The translations under genes were made by a program, and so were the position numbers. Below are positions 1 through 8,296 of a stretch of 41,869 bases of DNA, piece by piece (the first letter of the stretch is position 1; each line of letters starts with the position of its first letter). The notes under the pieces were generated by a model, which was not told where the DNA came from, did no database searches, and saw nothing but the letters and a program-made list of their open reading frames with translations. Location of the stretch: positions 1 through 41,869 of the forward strand of contig NZ_MPDK01000024.1 of assembly GCF_003144315.1 (NCBI RefSeq), read 5' to 3'. Source of the DNA: Sulfoacidibacillus thermotolerans (GTDB lineage Bacteria; Bacillota; Bacilli; Alicyclobacillales; SLC66).

Positions 1-2
1 CA

Positions 3-122
3 GTGTTTGTTCTGCTCGCACTAGGGGTTGTCTTTATGCTGATGCCGCGAAAACAGCCACATGTCGTGCATACCGTTTCATTTGCAGAGGAGAACGAAGG
101 AGAGGCTGTCCATGTCACGTGA
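3..122 (+). CDS. C-terminal end of a membrane protein (5' truncated)
   Basis: An open frame enters from the left edge and ends at TGA 120-122. The readable 39 codons give a hydrophobic stretch (VFVLLALGVVFMLM) followed by a polar, acidic tail ending AVHVT. This looks like a last transmembrane helix plus a short cytoplasmic tail. A GTG at base 3 could in principle be a start, but nothing upstream is visible. The family cannot be recognised from this fragment. The promoter of rpsU lies just after it, so it belongs to an upstream transcription unit. Confidence 0.4.
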   Translation: MFVLLALGVVFMLMPRKQPHVVHTVSFAEENEGEAVHVT

Positions 123-166
123 GATTCTCAGTTTGAAGTATGAATAACCTGCGACGGTATCCTAGG

Positions 167-196
167 TTGACAGTATTTGCTGTAGTGGAATATAAT
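167..196 (+). promoter_or_regulatory. sigma-A promoter of rpsU-yqeY
   Basis: TTGACA at 167-172 and TATAAT at 191-196 are both perfect hexamers, separated by 18 bp. The start of rpsU is 70 bp downstream, as expected for a strongly expressed ribosomal protein gene. Confidence 0.8.
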
Positions 197-265
197 CTGC
201 TTTGATATGTATGTGGCTAGCTTTGGCTAGTCTTGCAAGTGTTCGGTGGAGGGAGGGAAACCTGT

Positions 266-445
266 ATGTCCGAGATCAAGATCCGTAAGAACGAATCTTT
301 GGATAGCGCGCTCCGTCGCTTTAAGCGTGCTACTGCAAAGGACGGCATCCTCGCCGAAGTAAAGAAACGGAAGCATTACGACAAGCCAAGCGTGGCTCGA
401 AAGAAGAAATCGGAAGCTGCACGTAAGAACAAAAAGAAATTTTAA
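266..445 (+). CDS. rpsU: 30S ribosomal protein S21
   Basis: A small basic protein (59 aa) of the 30S subunit platform, involved in mRNA start-site recognition. The sequence [20 protein letters not shown] is typical of bS21, followed by the usual Lys/Arg-rich tail ending ARKNKKKF. The ATG at 266 is chosen because the frame opens at 233 but the family begins with this Met and a purine-rich ribosome site (GGAGGGAGGG, about 248-257) sits at the right distance. yqeY follows after 55 bp, the usual rpsU-yqeY pair of Bacilli. Confidence 0.95.
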   Translation: MSEIKIRKNESLDSALRRFKRATAKDGILAEVKKRKHYDKPSVARKKKSEAARKNKKKF

Positions 446-500
446 AGTGTGCTGTTTGAAAGTGAATTCGGGAACTTACGACAAGGGAGCGAACAGGCGC

Positions 501-965
501 GTGAAGTTAGCCGATCGCCTATCAGAAGAATTAAAGCAGGCTATGAGGGACAAGGACAAGGTTCGCTTGTCTGTTTTGCGATTGATTAAAGCGGCGATGA
601 AGAATCAAGAGATTGAGTCTCACCACGCACTGTCGGACGAAGAAATCTTGTCTGTCATTCGCAAAGAGGTAAAGCAGCGCAAAGATGCATTAGAGGCTGT
701 AAAAGGCTCTGAGCGCGCAGATTTTATCGCTTCTGTGGAAGCAGAACTTGAGGTCTTATCTTCCTATTTGCCAGCACCGCTTGCTCTGGATGAAATTCGC
801 TCGATCGTGTTGGACGTGGTTCGTGAGACGGGAGCGTCTTCGCGAGCAGACATGGGAAAAGTAATGCCTGTAGTGATGGAACGTGTGGGATCGCGAGCGG
901 AAGGAAAGACCGTGAGTCAAGTCGTGCAAGAAGTTCTCGCAAGTCGATCCGCAGCTCATGAATAG
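501..965 (+). CDS. yqeY: GatB/YqeY domain protein
   Basis: A 154-aa helical protein of the YqeY family, related to the tail domain of GatB, the tRNA-binding subunit of Asp/Glu-tRNA amidotransferase. The exact role of free-standing YqeY is unsettled. The family pattern LSEELKQAMRDKD then LRLIKAAMKNQEIE and the C-terminal ADMGKVMPVVMERVGSRAEG are clear. GTG 501 is chosen because it matches the family N-terminus and has AAGGGAG at 483-489; the frame is open further upstream but without a ribosome site. A terminator follows, so rpsU-yqeY form a closed unit. Confidence 0.9.
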   Translation: MKLADRLSEELKQAMRDKDKVRLSVLRLIKAAMKNQEIESHHALSDEEILSVIRKEVKQRKDALEAVKGSERADFIASVEAELEVLSSYLPAPLALDEIRSIVLDVVRETGASSRADMGKVMPVVMERVGSRAEGKTVSQVVQEVLASRSAAHE

Positions 966-996
966 GTTGTAAACCGCATACTTTTGCAGTGAGATG

Positions 997-1021
997 GGCG
1001 ACCCGTTAGGGTCGCCTTTTT
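997..1021 (+). terminator. intrinsic terminator after yqeY
   Basis: A perfect 8-bp stem (GGCGACCC / GGGTCGCC) with loop GTTA is followed by five T. It closes the rpsU-yqeY unit. Confidence 0.9.
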
Positions 1022-1029
1022 GTTATGCG

Positions 1030-1058
1030 GCATATCTCTTTCTATTATGGCATAAACG
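1030..1058 (+). promoter_or_regulatory. candidate sigma-E promoter for yqfC-yqfD
   Basis: GCATATC (1030-1036) and CATAAACG (1051-1058) are separated by 14 bp, close to the sigma-E pattern (-35 with ATA, -10 CATAnnnT). It lies directly between the yqeY terminator and yqfC. In Bacillus subtilis yqfC-yqfD are mother-cell (sigma-E) genes, which supports the reading. The assignment is by eye only. Confidence 0.45.
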
Positions 1059-1078
1059 TCTTTCGAGGAGGGATGTCC

Positions 1079-1357
1079 ATGAAACGCCGGTGGAGAGATA
1101 AAACGGAGCACATGGCGGCTGAATTGCTAGAAATCCCCAAGGACACCCTGTTGCATGTGCCTCGCGTCATGTTGATAGGCAATGAACAAGTCGTTGTTGA
1201 CAATTATAAGTCCATTCTTTCCTTTGAACCTGAGCTCATTCGCATCGCTCTTGCTAAAGGAGAAGTGGCGATTAAAGGCACTCGCTTGGCGTTTAAGGTC
1301 ATTGTTCCAGAACAGCTTGTCATCGAAGGCACAGTATCTAGTGTAGACTTTCACTAG
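1079..1357 (+). CDS. yqfC: sporulation protein YqfC
   Basis: A 92-aa protein of the YqfC/YabP family, made in the mother cell during sporulation and always paired with YqfD. The recognisable core is LLHVPRVMLIGNEQVVVDNYKSILSF followed in the family by short beta strands; here the segment GEVAIKGTRLAFKVIVPEQL continues it (shown in pieces of the single chain). ATG 1079 is chosen over ATG 1073 because AGGAGGG (1066-1072) abuts the latter but is 6 bp from the former. yqfD starts 12 bp after the stop. Confidence 0.85.
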   Translation: MKRRWRDKTEHMAAELLEIPKDTLLHVPRVMLIGNEQVVVDNYKSILSFEPELIRIALAKGEVAIKGTRLAFKVIVPEQLVIEGTVSSVDFH

Positions 1358-1369
1358 GGGGGAAAAACG

Positions 1370-2569
1370 GTGGCGATACGCATTGCAGAGTTTTTCAGTG
1401 GTTCTGTGCGCGTGCTTGTCCTAAAAGATCAGAGCCGAACTGTACTGTCGGCTCTGATCGCTCGCGGAGTCCCCCTATTTGATGTGGAGCATGTTGCCTC
1501 CGAACAATATCAGTTGACTCTGAGTTTGGCTCATGTAAAGGAACTAGTACGGGCAGTGCGTCTAGCATCAGCTAAAGTGCAATTTATCAATAAATGGGGG
1601 CTTCCTTTTGTTTTATGGCGAGCTCGGCGCAGAAAAGCATTTATTGGTGGCGCTCTTTTTTTTGTTCTTGCTCTTTACACGTTGTCTGGCTTTATTTGGC
1701 ATGTGGAGATTGAAGGTACAGATCAACCGGAAGTAATTCAGGCGGCGCTACAAAAATTACATGTATATCCTGGTGGGTTGTTGTACCGAGTTGTCGATCA
1801 AGATGCTCTACAACTTGCGCTGTTAGATGCATTGCCTGATCTGTCATGGGTTGGCGTACGAATGCATGGGACTTCAATCTACATCCGGGTGATTTCGCGC
1901 ATTCAAGGTGCGAAGGTTCAGCCAACTACTCCGCAAGATATTGTGGCAAAAGTGCCGGGGGTCGTCGCGATTGTTTTGGCAGATAACGGACAGGCGGTAG
2001 TGAAACCCGGACAATTTGTAACTCCTGGGACAATACTCATATCTGGTGTTTTAGAAGATGGCAAGTCTGTACATGCCAGTGGGATAGTCCGCGGTATCGT
2101 ATGGTATCGCTCAGATGTCACATTGTCACAAAAGACGACGGTAGATTTGTTAAGTGGTGAGCATGTTTCGCATGATTATCTGATGCTTGGAAAGTTTGCC
2201 TTGCAAATTTGGGGGTTTTCTCATCCGCCCTATACACATGAAGAGGTTCAGAGTATAGATGTTCCTCTGAAGCTTTGGGACTTGACGTTGCCCCTTGTTT
2301 TGCGCAAGGAGACTGTTTATGAAGCGATACCTCATACCGTCGCGTTGACTGAATCGGCCCTTACTGCACGCGGATTACAGTTTGCGGCGACAGATGTTCT
2401 CGCAAAGTGTAAAGGGGAGGGGAAAGTTCTTCGTCAAAATATTTTACAGCGCAAACTCGAGCATGGTAAGCTATATATGACTGTGTGGACAGAAGTGCTG
2501 CAGGATATAGGGATTAATCAAGCGATCTCCCCTCAAAAACCAGAGACAGGGAAGAAAATTACAGGTTGA
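1370..2569 (+). CDS. yqfD: sporulation protein YqfD
   Basis: A 399-aa membrane protein of the YqfD family (stage IV sporulation), with an N-terminal soluble domain of about 85 residues, one strong transmembrane helix at about 91-110 (FIGGALFFVLALYTLSGF) and a long extracytoplasmic part rich in beta strands. In known sporulators it is needed for efficient spore formation; the molecular role is not established. The GTG start at 1370 has a run of six G about 5 bp upstream. phoH follows after 26 bp, so the late sporulation genes are read through into the phoH-era set. Confidence 0.85.
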   Translation: MAIRIAEFFSGSVRVLVLKDQSRTVLSALIARGVPLFDVEHVASEQYQLTLSLAHVKELVRAVRLASAKVQFINKWGLPFVLWRARRRKAFIGGALFFVLALYTLSGFIWHVEIEGTDQPEVIQAALQKLHVYPGGLLYRVVDQDALQLALLDALPDLSWVGVRMHGTSIYIRVISRIQGAKVQPTTPQDIVAKVPGVVAIVLADNGQAVVKPGQFVTPGTILISGVLEDGKSVHASGIVRGIVWYRSDVTLSQKTTVDLLSGEHVSHDYLMLGKFALQIWGFSHPPYTHEEVQSIDVPLKLWDLTLPLVLRKETVYEAIPHTVALTESALTARGLQFAATDVLAKCKGEGKVLRQNILQRKLEHGKLYMTVWTEVLQDIGINQAISPQKPETGKKITG

Positions 2570-2595
2570 TTTTAGGCCGCGAATAGTTAGAGGAG

Positions 2596-3582
2596 ATGGG
2601 AGCGCGATTGAGTGAAGAAAGCGTAGTCTCGCAAAAGATTCTTCTGCGCGATAATGAGGAAGCGCGAGCAATTTTCGGACCCCAAGACGCGTATATTCGC
2701 ATGTTAGATCAGGCATTTGCATGTACACTGATCAATCGAGGGAATGAACTGAGCGTACAGGGTACGCCAATGGTTGTGGAGCAAGTTGTTGAATTGATTG
2801 GAGTCTTCAAGCAACTTATTCGAAAAGGACATCCGCTGTCTGAACGTGACGTGCTGTATGCACTTGAATTGCAGAAAAAGGGCGACCTTGCCCATCTTTT
2901 AGACCTTTTTCAAGAGGATTTAGCGCAAAGTTTTAAAGGGAAAGTAATTCGCGTAAAAACGATTGGTCAACGTGCATATGTAGAAGCGATTCGAAAGCAC
3001 GACATTGTTTTTGGTGTGGGCCCGGCGGGAACAGGGAAGACCTATCTGGCAGTGGTGCTCGCATATCTAGCTTTAAAAAATGGGCTTGTCAAACGCATTG
3101 TACTCACCCGACCAGCGGTTGAGGCTGGAGAGAACTTGGGTTTTTTGCCGGGGGATCTTCAGGAAAAAGTTGACCCCTATCTGCGACCTCTGTATGACGC
3201 ATTGCACGATGTGATGGGACCTGAACAACTTGCGCGTTCTATGGAGCGCGGTTTAGTAGAGGTGGCACCTCTTGCGTATATGCGAGGGCGGACGCTCGAG
3301 GATGCGTTTGTCATCCTTGATGAAGCGCAAAATACGACTCCCGAACAAATGAAAATGTTTTTAACACGGCTTGGGTTTGGTTCAAAGATGGTGATTACCG
3401 GAGATATTACACAGGTTGATTTGCCGCGCGGCAAACGTTCGGGGCTGCGTGAAGCGCTTCGTATTTTATCAGATATTGATGGAATTGCGTTTGTCGTGTT
3501 GGAAGAATCTGATGTTATACGCCATCAACTGGTGCAAAAAATTATTCATGCATATGCAAAGGATGAGGTCGAGCGGGGATGA
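2596..3582 (+). CDS. phoH: PhoH family ATPase
   Basis: A 328-aa cytoplasmic P-loop ATPase with an N-terminal RNA-binding-like region and a C-terminal ATPase domain. Walker A GPAGTGKT is at 142-149 and Walker B VILDEAQN at 239-246; the TGDITQVDLP segment after it is typical of PhoH. The role is thought to be RNA-related, in line with its fixed place beside ybeY and era. Start choice is uncertain: AGGAG directly touches ATG 2596, so an in-frame TTG at 2608, 5 bp after GGGAG, may be the true start. The stop overlaps the next start by 4 bp (ATGA). Confidence 0.92.
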   Translation: MGARLSEESVVSQKILLRDNEEARAIFGPQDAYIRMLDQAFACTLINRGNELSVQGTPMVVEQVVELIGVFKQLIRKGHPLSERDVLYALELQKKGDLAHLLDLFQEDLAQSFKGKVIRVKTIGQRAYVEAIRKHDIVFGVGPAGTGKTYLAVVLAYLALKNGLVKRIVLTRPAVEAGENLGFLPGDLQEKVDPYLRPLYDALHDVMGPEQLARSMERGLVEVAPLAYMRGRTLEDAFVILDEAQNTTPEQMKMFLTRLGFGSKMVITGDITQVDLPRGKRSGLREALRILSDIDGIAFVVLEESDVIRHQLVQKIIHAYAKDEVERG

Positions 3583-5702
3583 TAAATCCAAAAAGATCGA
3601 AATCCGCGGTGACCACGTTGCTAAAGGATTACAATTTGCGGTTTGGTGCGCGCTTTCGAATTGCGATTTATCTGTTTTTGACCTTTGTGCTGTTTTTTAC
3701 GCTTGTCGGTACAGTCTTACCTGAGAGGTACGACTTATCTGCCGGTCAGGTCAGTCAAGTGACGATTCGCGCGCCGATTGATGCTGTTGACACTTATGCT
3801 ACGCAGGCAGCCCGGCAGGCCGCTGCAGCACTTGTTCCGCCTCGTTATGACATCAATCCAGCGACTGAACAAGATGCATTGGCTGCCTTAGATCGCCTGT
3901 TTAATGCAGTGAACATCGTTCGTGGTGAACCAACGCTTAGTCCTGATACCGCCGTCACGCAAGTGCGTCAGTCGGCACCGCGCAAATTGCCGTCGGCAGT
4001 AATTGCAGCTCTCTTGCAGATGCCGCCAAGTGAACTGACGGTGGTAAGTAGTGATGCGGTACGCATTGTTCAGCAATTGCTGCAAGCTAGTTTTTCAGCG
4101 CGCGACATGGAGCGTGCTTCACTGATTGTCGATCAACAATTGGTGACTCTGCAGGTGGACGAGCAATTGCGCGTAATTATCGGTCAGATTGTCTTGTCCG
4201 TATTGCAGCCCAATCTCGTGTATAACGAGGTGTTGACTCAAGAAGCGAGATTGGCTGCTGAACGCAGTGTGCCAGATGTGTGGATTAATCGCGGCGACGT
4301 GATTGTTCGGCGAGGACAATTGATTACACCGACGATGATGAGCGAATTACAAGATTTGAAGTTGCTTAAAACACAACCTGACTATGGGATTTATATAGGG
4401 TTTTTCTTTTTTATTGCGCTATTAGTTTTGGCTACAGCAGCTTTTATCCAATTGCGCAGCCTGCGCATTTCACGCGATAATGTATACTTGTTGCTCTATT
4501 CTATCGTGATTATTTTTTCTGCTGGTTTGATTTTGCTTGCCAAGTCAGCTGTAGATGTGGGTGTCCCTCCAGACATTTCCTATGCCTTGCCGATTGCCAT
4601 GGCGAGTATGATGCTTGCCATGTTTTTTGGATCATCACTTGCCGTGCTCTCGTCACTCCTCCTGTCTATTTTGACGAGTGCGGCGTTTGGTTTTGAATTT
4701 CAACATTTTTTTACACCGCTCATTGGGGCGCTTGGTGCAGTCATGGCGATGACACGCGTTCAACATCGCAGTGTTTTTATGCGGGCGGGTTTTTTAACGG
4801 CGTTATTAAATGCGTGTACGATTATTGTTATGCACTTTATCTTGACATCTACAGACTCTGGGCTGCACGAACTTGCTTTTGAAGTGATCTATGGAATTGT
4901 TGGAGGGTTATTGTCTTCTGTTTTAACGATTGGCTTGATGCCCTTTTTAGAGACGGCATTCGGCGTAGTAACCCATATGGGATTACTTGAACTCGCGAAT
5001 CCCAACCATCCTTTGTTGCGTAGATTACTGCTTGAAGCACCGGGGACTTACCACCATAGTCTGATCGTGGGCAATCTTGCAGAATCGGCTGCAGAGGCGA
5101 TTGGTGCAGATCCTTTGATCTGCCGCGTTGGGGCATATTATCACGATGTAGGGAAGATGAAACGCCCTTTATTTTTTGTGGAAAATCAGGTTTCTGGAGA
5201 AAATCCGCATGATAAGGTGTCTCCCAATCTCTCCTACTTAATTATTACCTCACATGTGACAGATGGGTTGAAAATGCTTGAAGAGTATAAATTGCCAGCG
5301 CCTGTCCGCGATATTTGTGCAGAGCATCATGGGACAACGGTCCTGTGGTACTTTTATAACAAAGCGGTAGAGGAGGATAAACACCATACGCCTGATGTAG
5401 ATCAGTATCGCTACCCTGGACCGCGCCCACAGTCTAAAGAAGCTGCTATTGTCATGATGTGCGATGCAGTAGAGGCCTCTGTGCGTTCGATGGGGAAACC
5501 AACCCCACAGCGAATTGAGGCGCTGATTCGCAAGATTATGAAAGATCGATTACAAGATGGTCAACTCGATCAATGTGATATTACGTTTAAAGATTTGGAA
5601 CGTATGGTAGAGGCGTTTATGCGTACATTACAAGGAATCTATCATGAGCGTATTGAGTATCCTGATCCCGCCAAGATTGTGGACAATCACAGCAAGGGCT
5701 GA
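3579..5702 (+). CDS. pgpH: 7TM-HD phosphohydrolase, c-di-AMP phosphodiesterase
   Basis: A 707-aa membrane protein (YqfF/PgpH). Order of parts: cytoplasmic N-terminus, transmembrane helix at about 27-48, large extracytoplasmic 7TMR-HDED domain, about seven helices from residue 272 to 460, then a cytoplasmic HD domain. The HD site is H522-D523 within YYHDVGKMKRP, with TYHHS before it and CAEHHG after it as further metal ligands. PgpH homologues hydrolyse cyclic di-AMP, linking it to potassium and cell-wall homeostasis. It overlaps phoH by 4 bp and is followed closely by ybeY, so the genes are translationally coupled. Confidence 0.93.
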   Translation: MINPKRSKSAVTTLLKDYNLRFGARFRIAIYLFLTFVLFFTLVGTVLPERYDLSAGQVSQVTIRAPIDAVDTYATQAARQAAAALVPPRYDINPATEQDALAALDRLFNAVNIVRGEPTLSPDTAVTQVRQSAPRKLPSAVIAALLQMPPSELTVVSSDAVRIVQQLLQASFSARDMERASLIVDQQLVTLQVDEQLRVIIGQIVLSVLQPNLVYNEVLTQEARLAAERSVPDVWINRGDVIVRRGQLITPTMMSELQDLKLLKTQPDYGIYIGFFFFIALLVLATAAFIQLRSLRISRDNVYLLLYSIVIIFSAGLILLAKSAVDVGVPPDISYALPIAMASMMLAMFFGSSLAVLSSLLLSILTSAAFGFEFQHFFTPLIGALGAVMAMTRVQHRSVFMRAGFLTALLNACTIIVMHFILTSTDSGLHELAFEVIYGIVGGLLSSVLTIGLMPFLETAFGVVTHMGLLELANPNHPLLRRLLLEAPGTYHHSLIVGNLAESAAEAIGADPLICRVGAYYHDVGKMKRPLFFVENQVSGENPHDKVSPNLSYLIITSHVTDGLKMLEEYKLPAPVRDICAEHHGTTVLWYFYNKAVEEDKHHTPDVDQYRYPGPRPQSKEAAIVMMCDAVEASVRSMGKPTPQRIEALIRKIMKDRLQDGQLDQCDITFKDLERMVEAFMRTLQGIYHERIEYPDPAKIVDNHSKG

Positions 5703-5726
5703 TCAATGGAAAAAGGGGGAGTGCAT

Positions 5727-6212
5727 GTGAAACAAGCGGAGGATCTCGTCATCCATTTTTCAAATGAAGTTTTGGATGCGGCGCTCGATGCTAAGCGTAT
5801 GGAAGAAATCGCAAATGCTGTTTGCAAAGAAATTGCAATGCGTGCGGACTTGCCAAAATCAGAGGTCTCGATCACACTTGTCGATAATGCGACGATTCAA
5901 GAACTTAATCGAAACTATCGCGATCGCGATCAGGTGACAGACGTTTTATCTTTTGCATTGTTAGAAGGGGAAGACGAACCGCAAATTGCAGATCCTTTGC
6001 CCATCGTGACTTTAGGCGATATCATCCTTTGTTGGCCGCGTATACACGAGCAAGCGGCGGAGTATGGGCACAGTGTAGAACGGGAATTCGCATTTTTAAC
6101 TGCACACGGCTTTTACCATTTACTTGGATATGATCATCAAACGGAGGAGACAGAACAAGAAATGATGCGATTGCAAGAAGCAGTGTTAAGTGCACTCGGT
6201 TTTGAGCGGTGA
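5727..6212 (+). CDS. ybeY: endoribonuclease YbeY (16S rRNA maturation)
   Basis: A 161-aa zinc-dependent endoribonuclease of the UPF0054 family, acting in 16S rRNA 3'-end processing and ribosome quality control. The metal motif HGFYHLLGYDH gives ligands H127, H131 and H137; the common Leu in HGxLH is Tyr here. The NRNYRDRDQVTDVLSF segment is also typical. GTG 5727 is chosen because GGAG lies 5 bp before it; an in-frame ATG at 5706 with a weaker site would add 7 residues. dgkA follows after 4 bp. Confidence 0.93.
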   Translation: MKQAEDLVIHFSNEVLDAALDAKRMEEIANAVCKEIAMRADLPKSEVSITLVDNATIQELNRNYRDRDQVTDVLSFALLEGEDEPQIADPLPIVTLGDIILCWPRIHEQAAEYGHSVEREFAFLTAHGFYHLLGYDHQTEETEQEMMRLQEAVLSALGFER

Positions 6213-6216
6213 GGCA

Positions 6217-6708
6217 ATGAAAGGGCTCGTGCGCAGTTTTCGCTATGCGTTTAATGGCATGGCCTATGCTTTGGCGACACAGCGCAATATGCGTGTGCAC
6301 TTTTTGGCGGCCTTTGTCGTGATCTTTTTATGTACAGTGATTTCAATCAATGTACTGCAGATCACCACCGTTTTGTTTTCGATCGCGTTAGTGATTACCT
6401 TGGAGATGGTAAATACTGCAATTGAACATGTCGTTGATATGGTTACTTCAGAATTTCATCCTTTGGCTAAAGTCGCAAAAGATGTAGCTGCGGCCGCAGT
6501 ATTGATCGCTGCGGCTAATGCTGTTGCGGTTGCGTATCTCGTATTTTATGACAAGTTAAATCCAATTCATTGGCGGACTCTGCGTACACTTTTACAGCCG
6601 CCGTTCATCGGTGTCGTATTGATCGGCGTGCTCTGTTTAATGGTTGCGGTTTCTGGATATGCAGTACACCTGCGATTACGCGGAAAGGATGTACATACAA
6701 GTGGATAA
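6217..6708 (+). CDS. dgkA: diacylglycerol/undecaprenol kinase family protein
   Basis: A 163-aa membrane enzyme of the DgkA family; in Gram-positives it phosphorylates undecaprenol to the lipid carrier for wall synthesis. The hallmark EMVNTAIEHVVDMV is at 63-76 and KVAKDVAAAAV at 85-95. Three transmembrane helices cover residues 29-110. The protein is about 40 residues longer than the Bacillus enzyme: a fourth hydrophobic helix (PPFIGVVLIGVLCLMVAVSG, 128-147) is added at the C-terminus. ATG 6217 is the family start; GAGG lies very close before it. The 3' end overlaps cdd by 8 bp. Confidence 0.9.
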   Translation: MKGLVRSFRYAFNGMAYALATQRNMRVHFLAAFVVIFLCTVISINVLQITTVLFSIALVITLEMVNTAIEHVVDMVTSEFHPLAKVAKDVAAAAVLIAAANAVAVAYLVFYDKLNPIHWRTLRTLLQPPFIGVVLIGVLCLMVAVSGYAVHLRLRGKDVHTSG

Positions 6709-7102
6709 TTTTAATTTTTTACTGCAGCAGGCGCAAACAGTACGCGAAAACGCCTATGTCCCCTATTCGCAGTTTGCAGTGGGAGCAGCAATTCAAACGG
6801 ATTCTGGAACTGTATTTACAGGGTGTAATGTCGAGAATGCTTCTTACGGGTTAACTAATTGTGCAGAGCGTTCGGCCGTTTTTCGAATGATCGCGTCTGG
6901 AGAACGCAAAATTCGCGCAATCGCTGTGATTGCAGATGCGCCACGCCCCATCGCACCATGTGGGGCTTGCCGTCAGGTATTATCAGAATTTGGGTCAGAA
7001 AATACGATCGTATTGTTAGCGAATGTTGCAGGTGAAAGACTACAGACAACGCTAGGAGAATTATTACCTTATGCATTTGTAAAGGAGGATTTGAATGGCT
7101 GA
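6701..7102 (+). CDS. cdd: cytidine deaminase
   Basis: A 133-aa homotetrameric-type cytidine deaminase that converts cytidine and deoxycytidine to uridine and deoxyuridine in pyrimidine salvage. Zinc ligands C54, C87 and C90 and catalytic E56 are seen in NCAERSAV and PCGACRQ; the substrate loop is CNVENASYG. GTG 6701 is chosen by family length, with GGAAAGGA about 11 bp upstream; an ATG at 6689 abuts the ribosome site and is less likely. The gene overlaps dgkA and era at its two ends. Confidence 0.93.
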   Translation: MDNFNFLLQQAQTVRENAYVPYSQFAVGAAIQTDSGTVFTGCNVENASYGLTNCAERSAVFRMIASGERKIRAIAVIADAPRPIAPCGACRQVLSEFGSENTIVLLANVAGERLQTTLGELLPYAFVKEDLNG

Positions 7103-8000
7103 GCATCAACGGAAATCAGGCTTTGTTGCTATTATTGGTCGACCCAATGTAGGGAAATCCACTCTGCTCAATCGCTTAGTCGGGCAAAAAATTGCGATCA
7201 TGTCAGATAAACCCCAGACGACACGCACTCGCATTCGTGGAATTCTTACGCGCGAAGAAGGGCAAGTGGTATTTCTTGACACCCCGGGTATGCATCAACC
7301 GCGTCATCAATTAGGTCAGTATATGATGGAAATTGCGGAAAATTCAATTCGCGAAGTGGATTTAGTTATGTGTGTAACAGATGCTTCTTTTGCTGGAGCA
7401 CAAAAAGATGAATATGTACTCGATAAGATAAAAGAGGCGCGTGTTCCTTCCGTGCTCGTGCTAAATAAGGTTGATCGTGTAGCGGATAAGTCTCAACTCT
7501 TGCGTTTGATTGACGAGTATCGAGCAGCTTATCCTTTTGTAGATATTATTCCGATCTCCGCAAAAACAGGTGAGCAAGTCGATGTATTGACGAAGGTAAT
7601 TTATGAACACTTGTCAGAGGGACCGATGTACTACCCAGAGGACATTGTTACTGATCACCCAGAGCGTTTTATCATTGCAGAATTGATTCGTGAAAAGGTT
7701 TTGCTATTGACGCGTGAGGAGATTCCACATTCAGTTGCAGTGGTCATTGAACAGTTAGAAACGCGAGATGACCGAGATGTGCTTTATATCAATGCGCTCA
7801 TTTACACTGAGCGAGACTCACAAAAGGCAATTTTGATCGGGAAAAACGGGGATCTCTTAAAAAAGGTCGGCATGTTGGCGCGTCACGACATTGAGAGTAT
7901 ATTTGGTTCAAAAGTTTTTTTAGAACTTTGGATCAAAGTAAAAAAAGACTGGCGTAATCGCGAACATTTGCTGCGCTCATTTGGTTATGAACAGGAGTAA
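7095..8000 (+). CDS. era: GTPase Era
   Basis: A 301-aa essential GTPase that binds 16S rRNA and assists 30S assembly. G1 GRPNVGKS at 15-22, G3 DTPG at 62-65, G4 NKVD at 124-127 and G5 SAK at 155-157 are intact; a KH RNA-binding domain follows with GKNG at 249-252. Length is normal. ATG 7095 has AAAGGAGG at a good distance, inside the end of cdd. A weak hairpin follows the stop. Confidence 0.97.
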   Translation: MAEHQRKSGFVAIIGRPNVGKSTLLNRLVGQKIAIMSDKPQTTRTRIRGILTREEGQVVFLDTPGMHQPRHQLGQYMMEIAENSIREVDLVMCVTDASFAGAQKDEYVLDKIKEARVPSVLVLNKVDRVADKSQLLRLIDEYRAAYPFVDIIPISAKTGEQVDVLTKVIYEHLSEGPMYYPEDIVTDHPERFIIAELIREKVLLLTREEIPHSVAVVIEQLETRDDRDVLYINALIYTERDSQKAILIGKNGDLLKKVGMLARHDIESIFGSKVFLELWIKVKKDWRNREHLLRSFGYEQE

Positions 8001-8015
8001 TTGTGTGCAAAAAAT

Positions 8016-8040
8016 GGGCTGGTTTTCTTCCAGCTCTTTC
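8016..8040 (+). terminator. weak terminator-like hairpin after era
   Basis: GGGCTGG (8016-8022) pairs with CCAGCTC (8030-8036), one G-T pair included, and is followed by TTTC. The T tract is short, so read-through into yqzL-recO is likely. Confidence 0.4.
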
Positions 8041-8116
8041 ATCGTATAGTTGTGTGTCTTCGCTTCATCCTATAGGTAATTGGTTTTGTTTTATGGGTGC
8101 CGAAAGGATGATTGCG

Positions 8117-8263
8117 ATGCGAGACTTTTTATGGAACTACTTTTCTCTGACAGGAGCGATCGATGCTTATTTGCTCTATAAGGAGCATGAAGCTCTCGTG
8201 AATTCCTCCGATCAGGAGACACAGGCGGTTATCGCACAAGAAGAAGCCGATTCTGTTCCATAG
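8117..8263 (+). CDS. yqzL: YqzL family small protein
   Basis: A 48-aa protein beginning MRDFLWNYFSLTGAIDAYLL, which matches the conserved YqzL pattern; it sits between era and recO exactly as in Bacillus. Function is unknown. ATG 8117 has GAAAGGA (8102-8108) 8 bp upstream. The frame is open further upstream to 8003 but that part is not family-like. Confidence 0.85.
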   Translation: MRDFLWNYFSLTGAIDAYLLYKEHEALVNSSDQETQAVIAQEEADSVP

Positions 8264-8296
8264 TTGTTTTTTCGCAACTTCAGAAGGAGCGCCAAA

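Noticed and set aside
5915-5935. GCGATCGC-type palindromes here and at 9526, 30302 and 35003
   Set aside because: The motif is abundant in cyanobacteria, but four scattered copies in 42 kb inside coding regions are compatible with chance and codon use.
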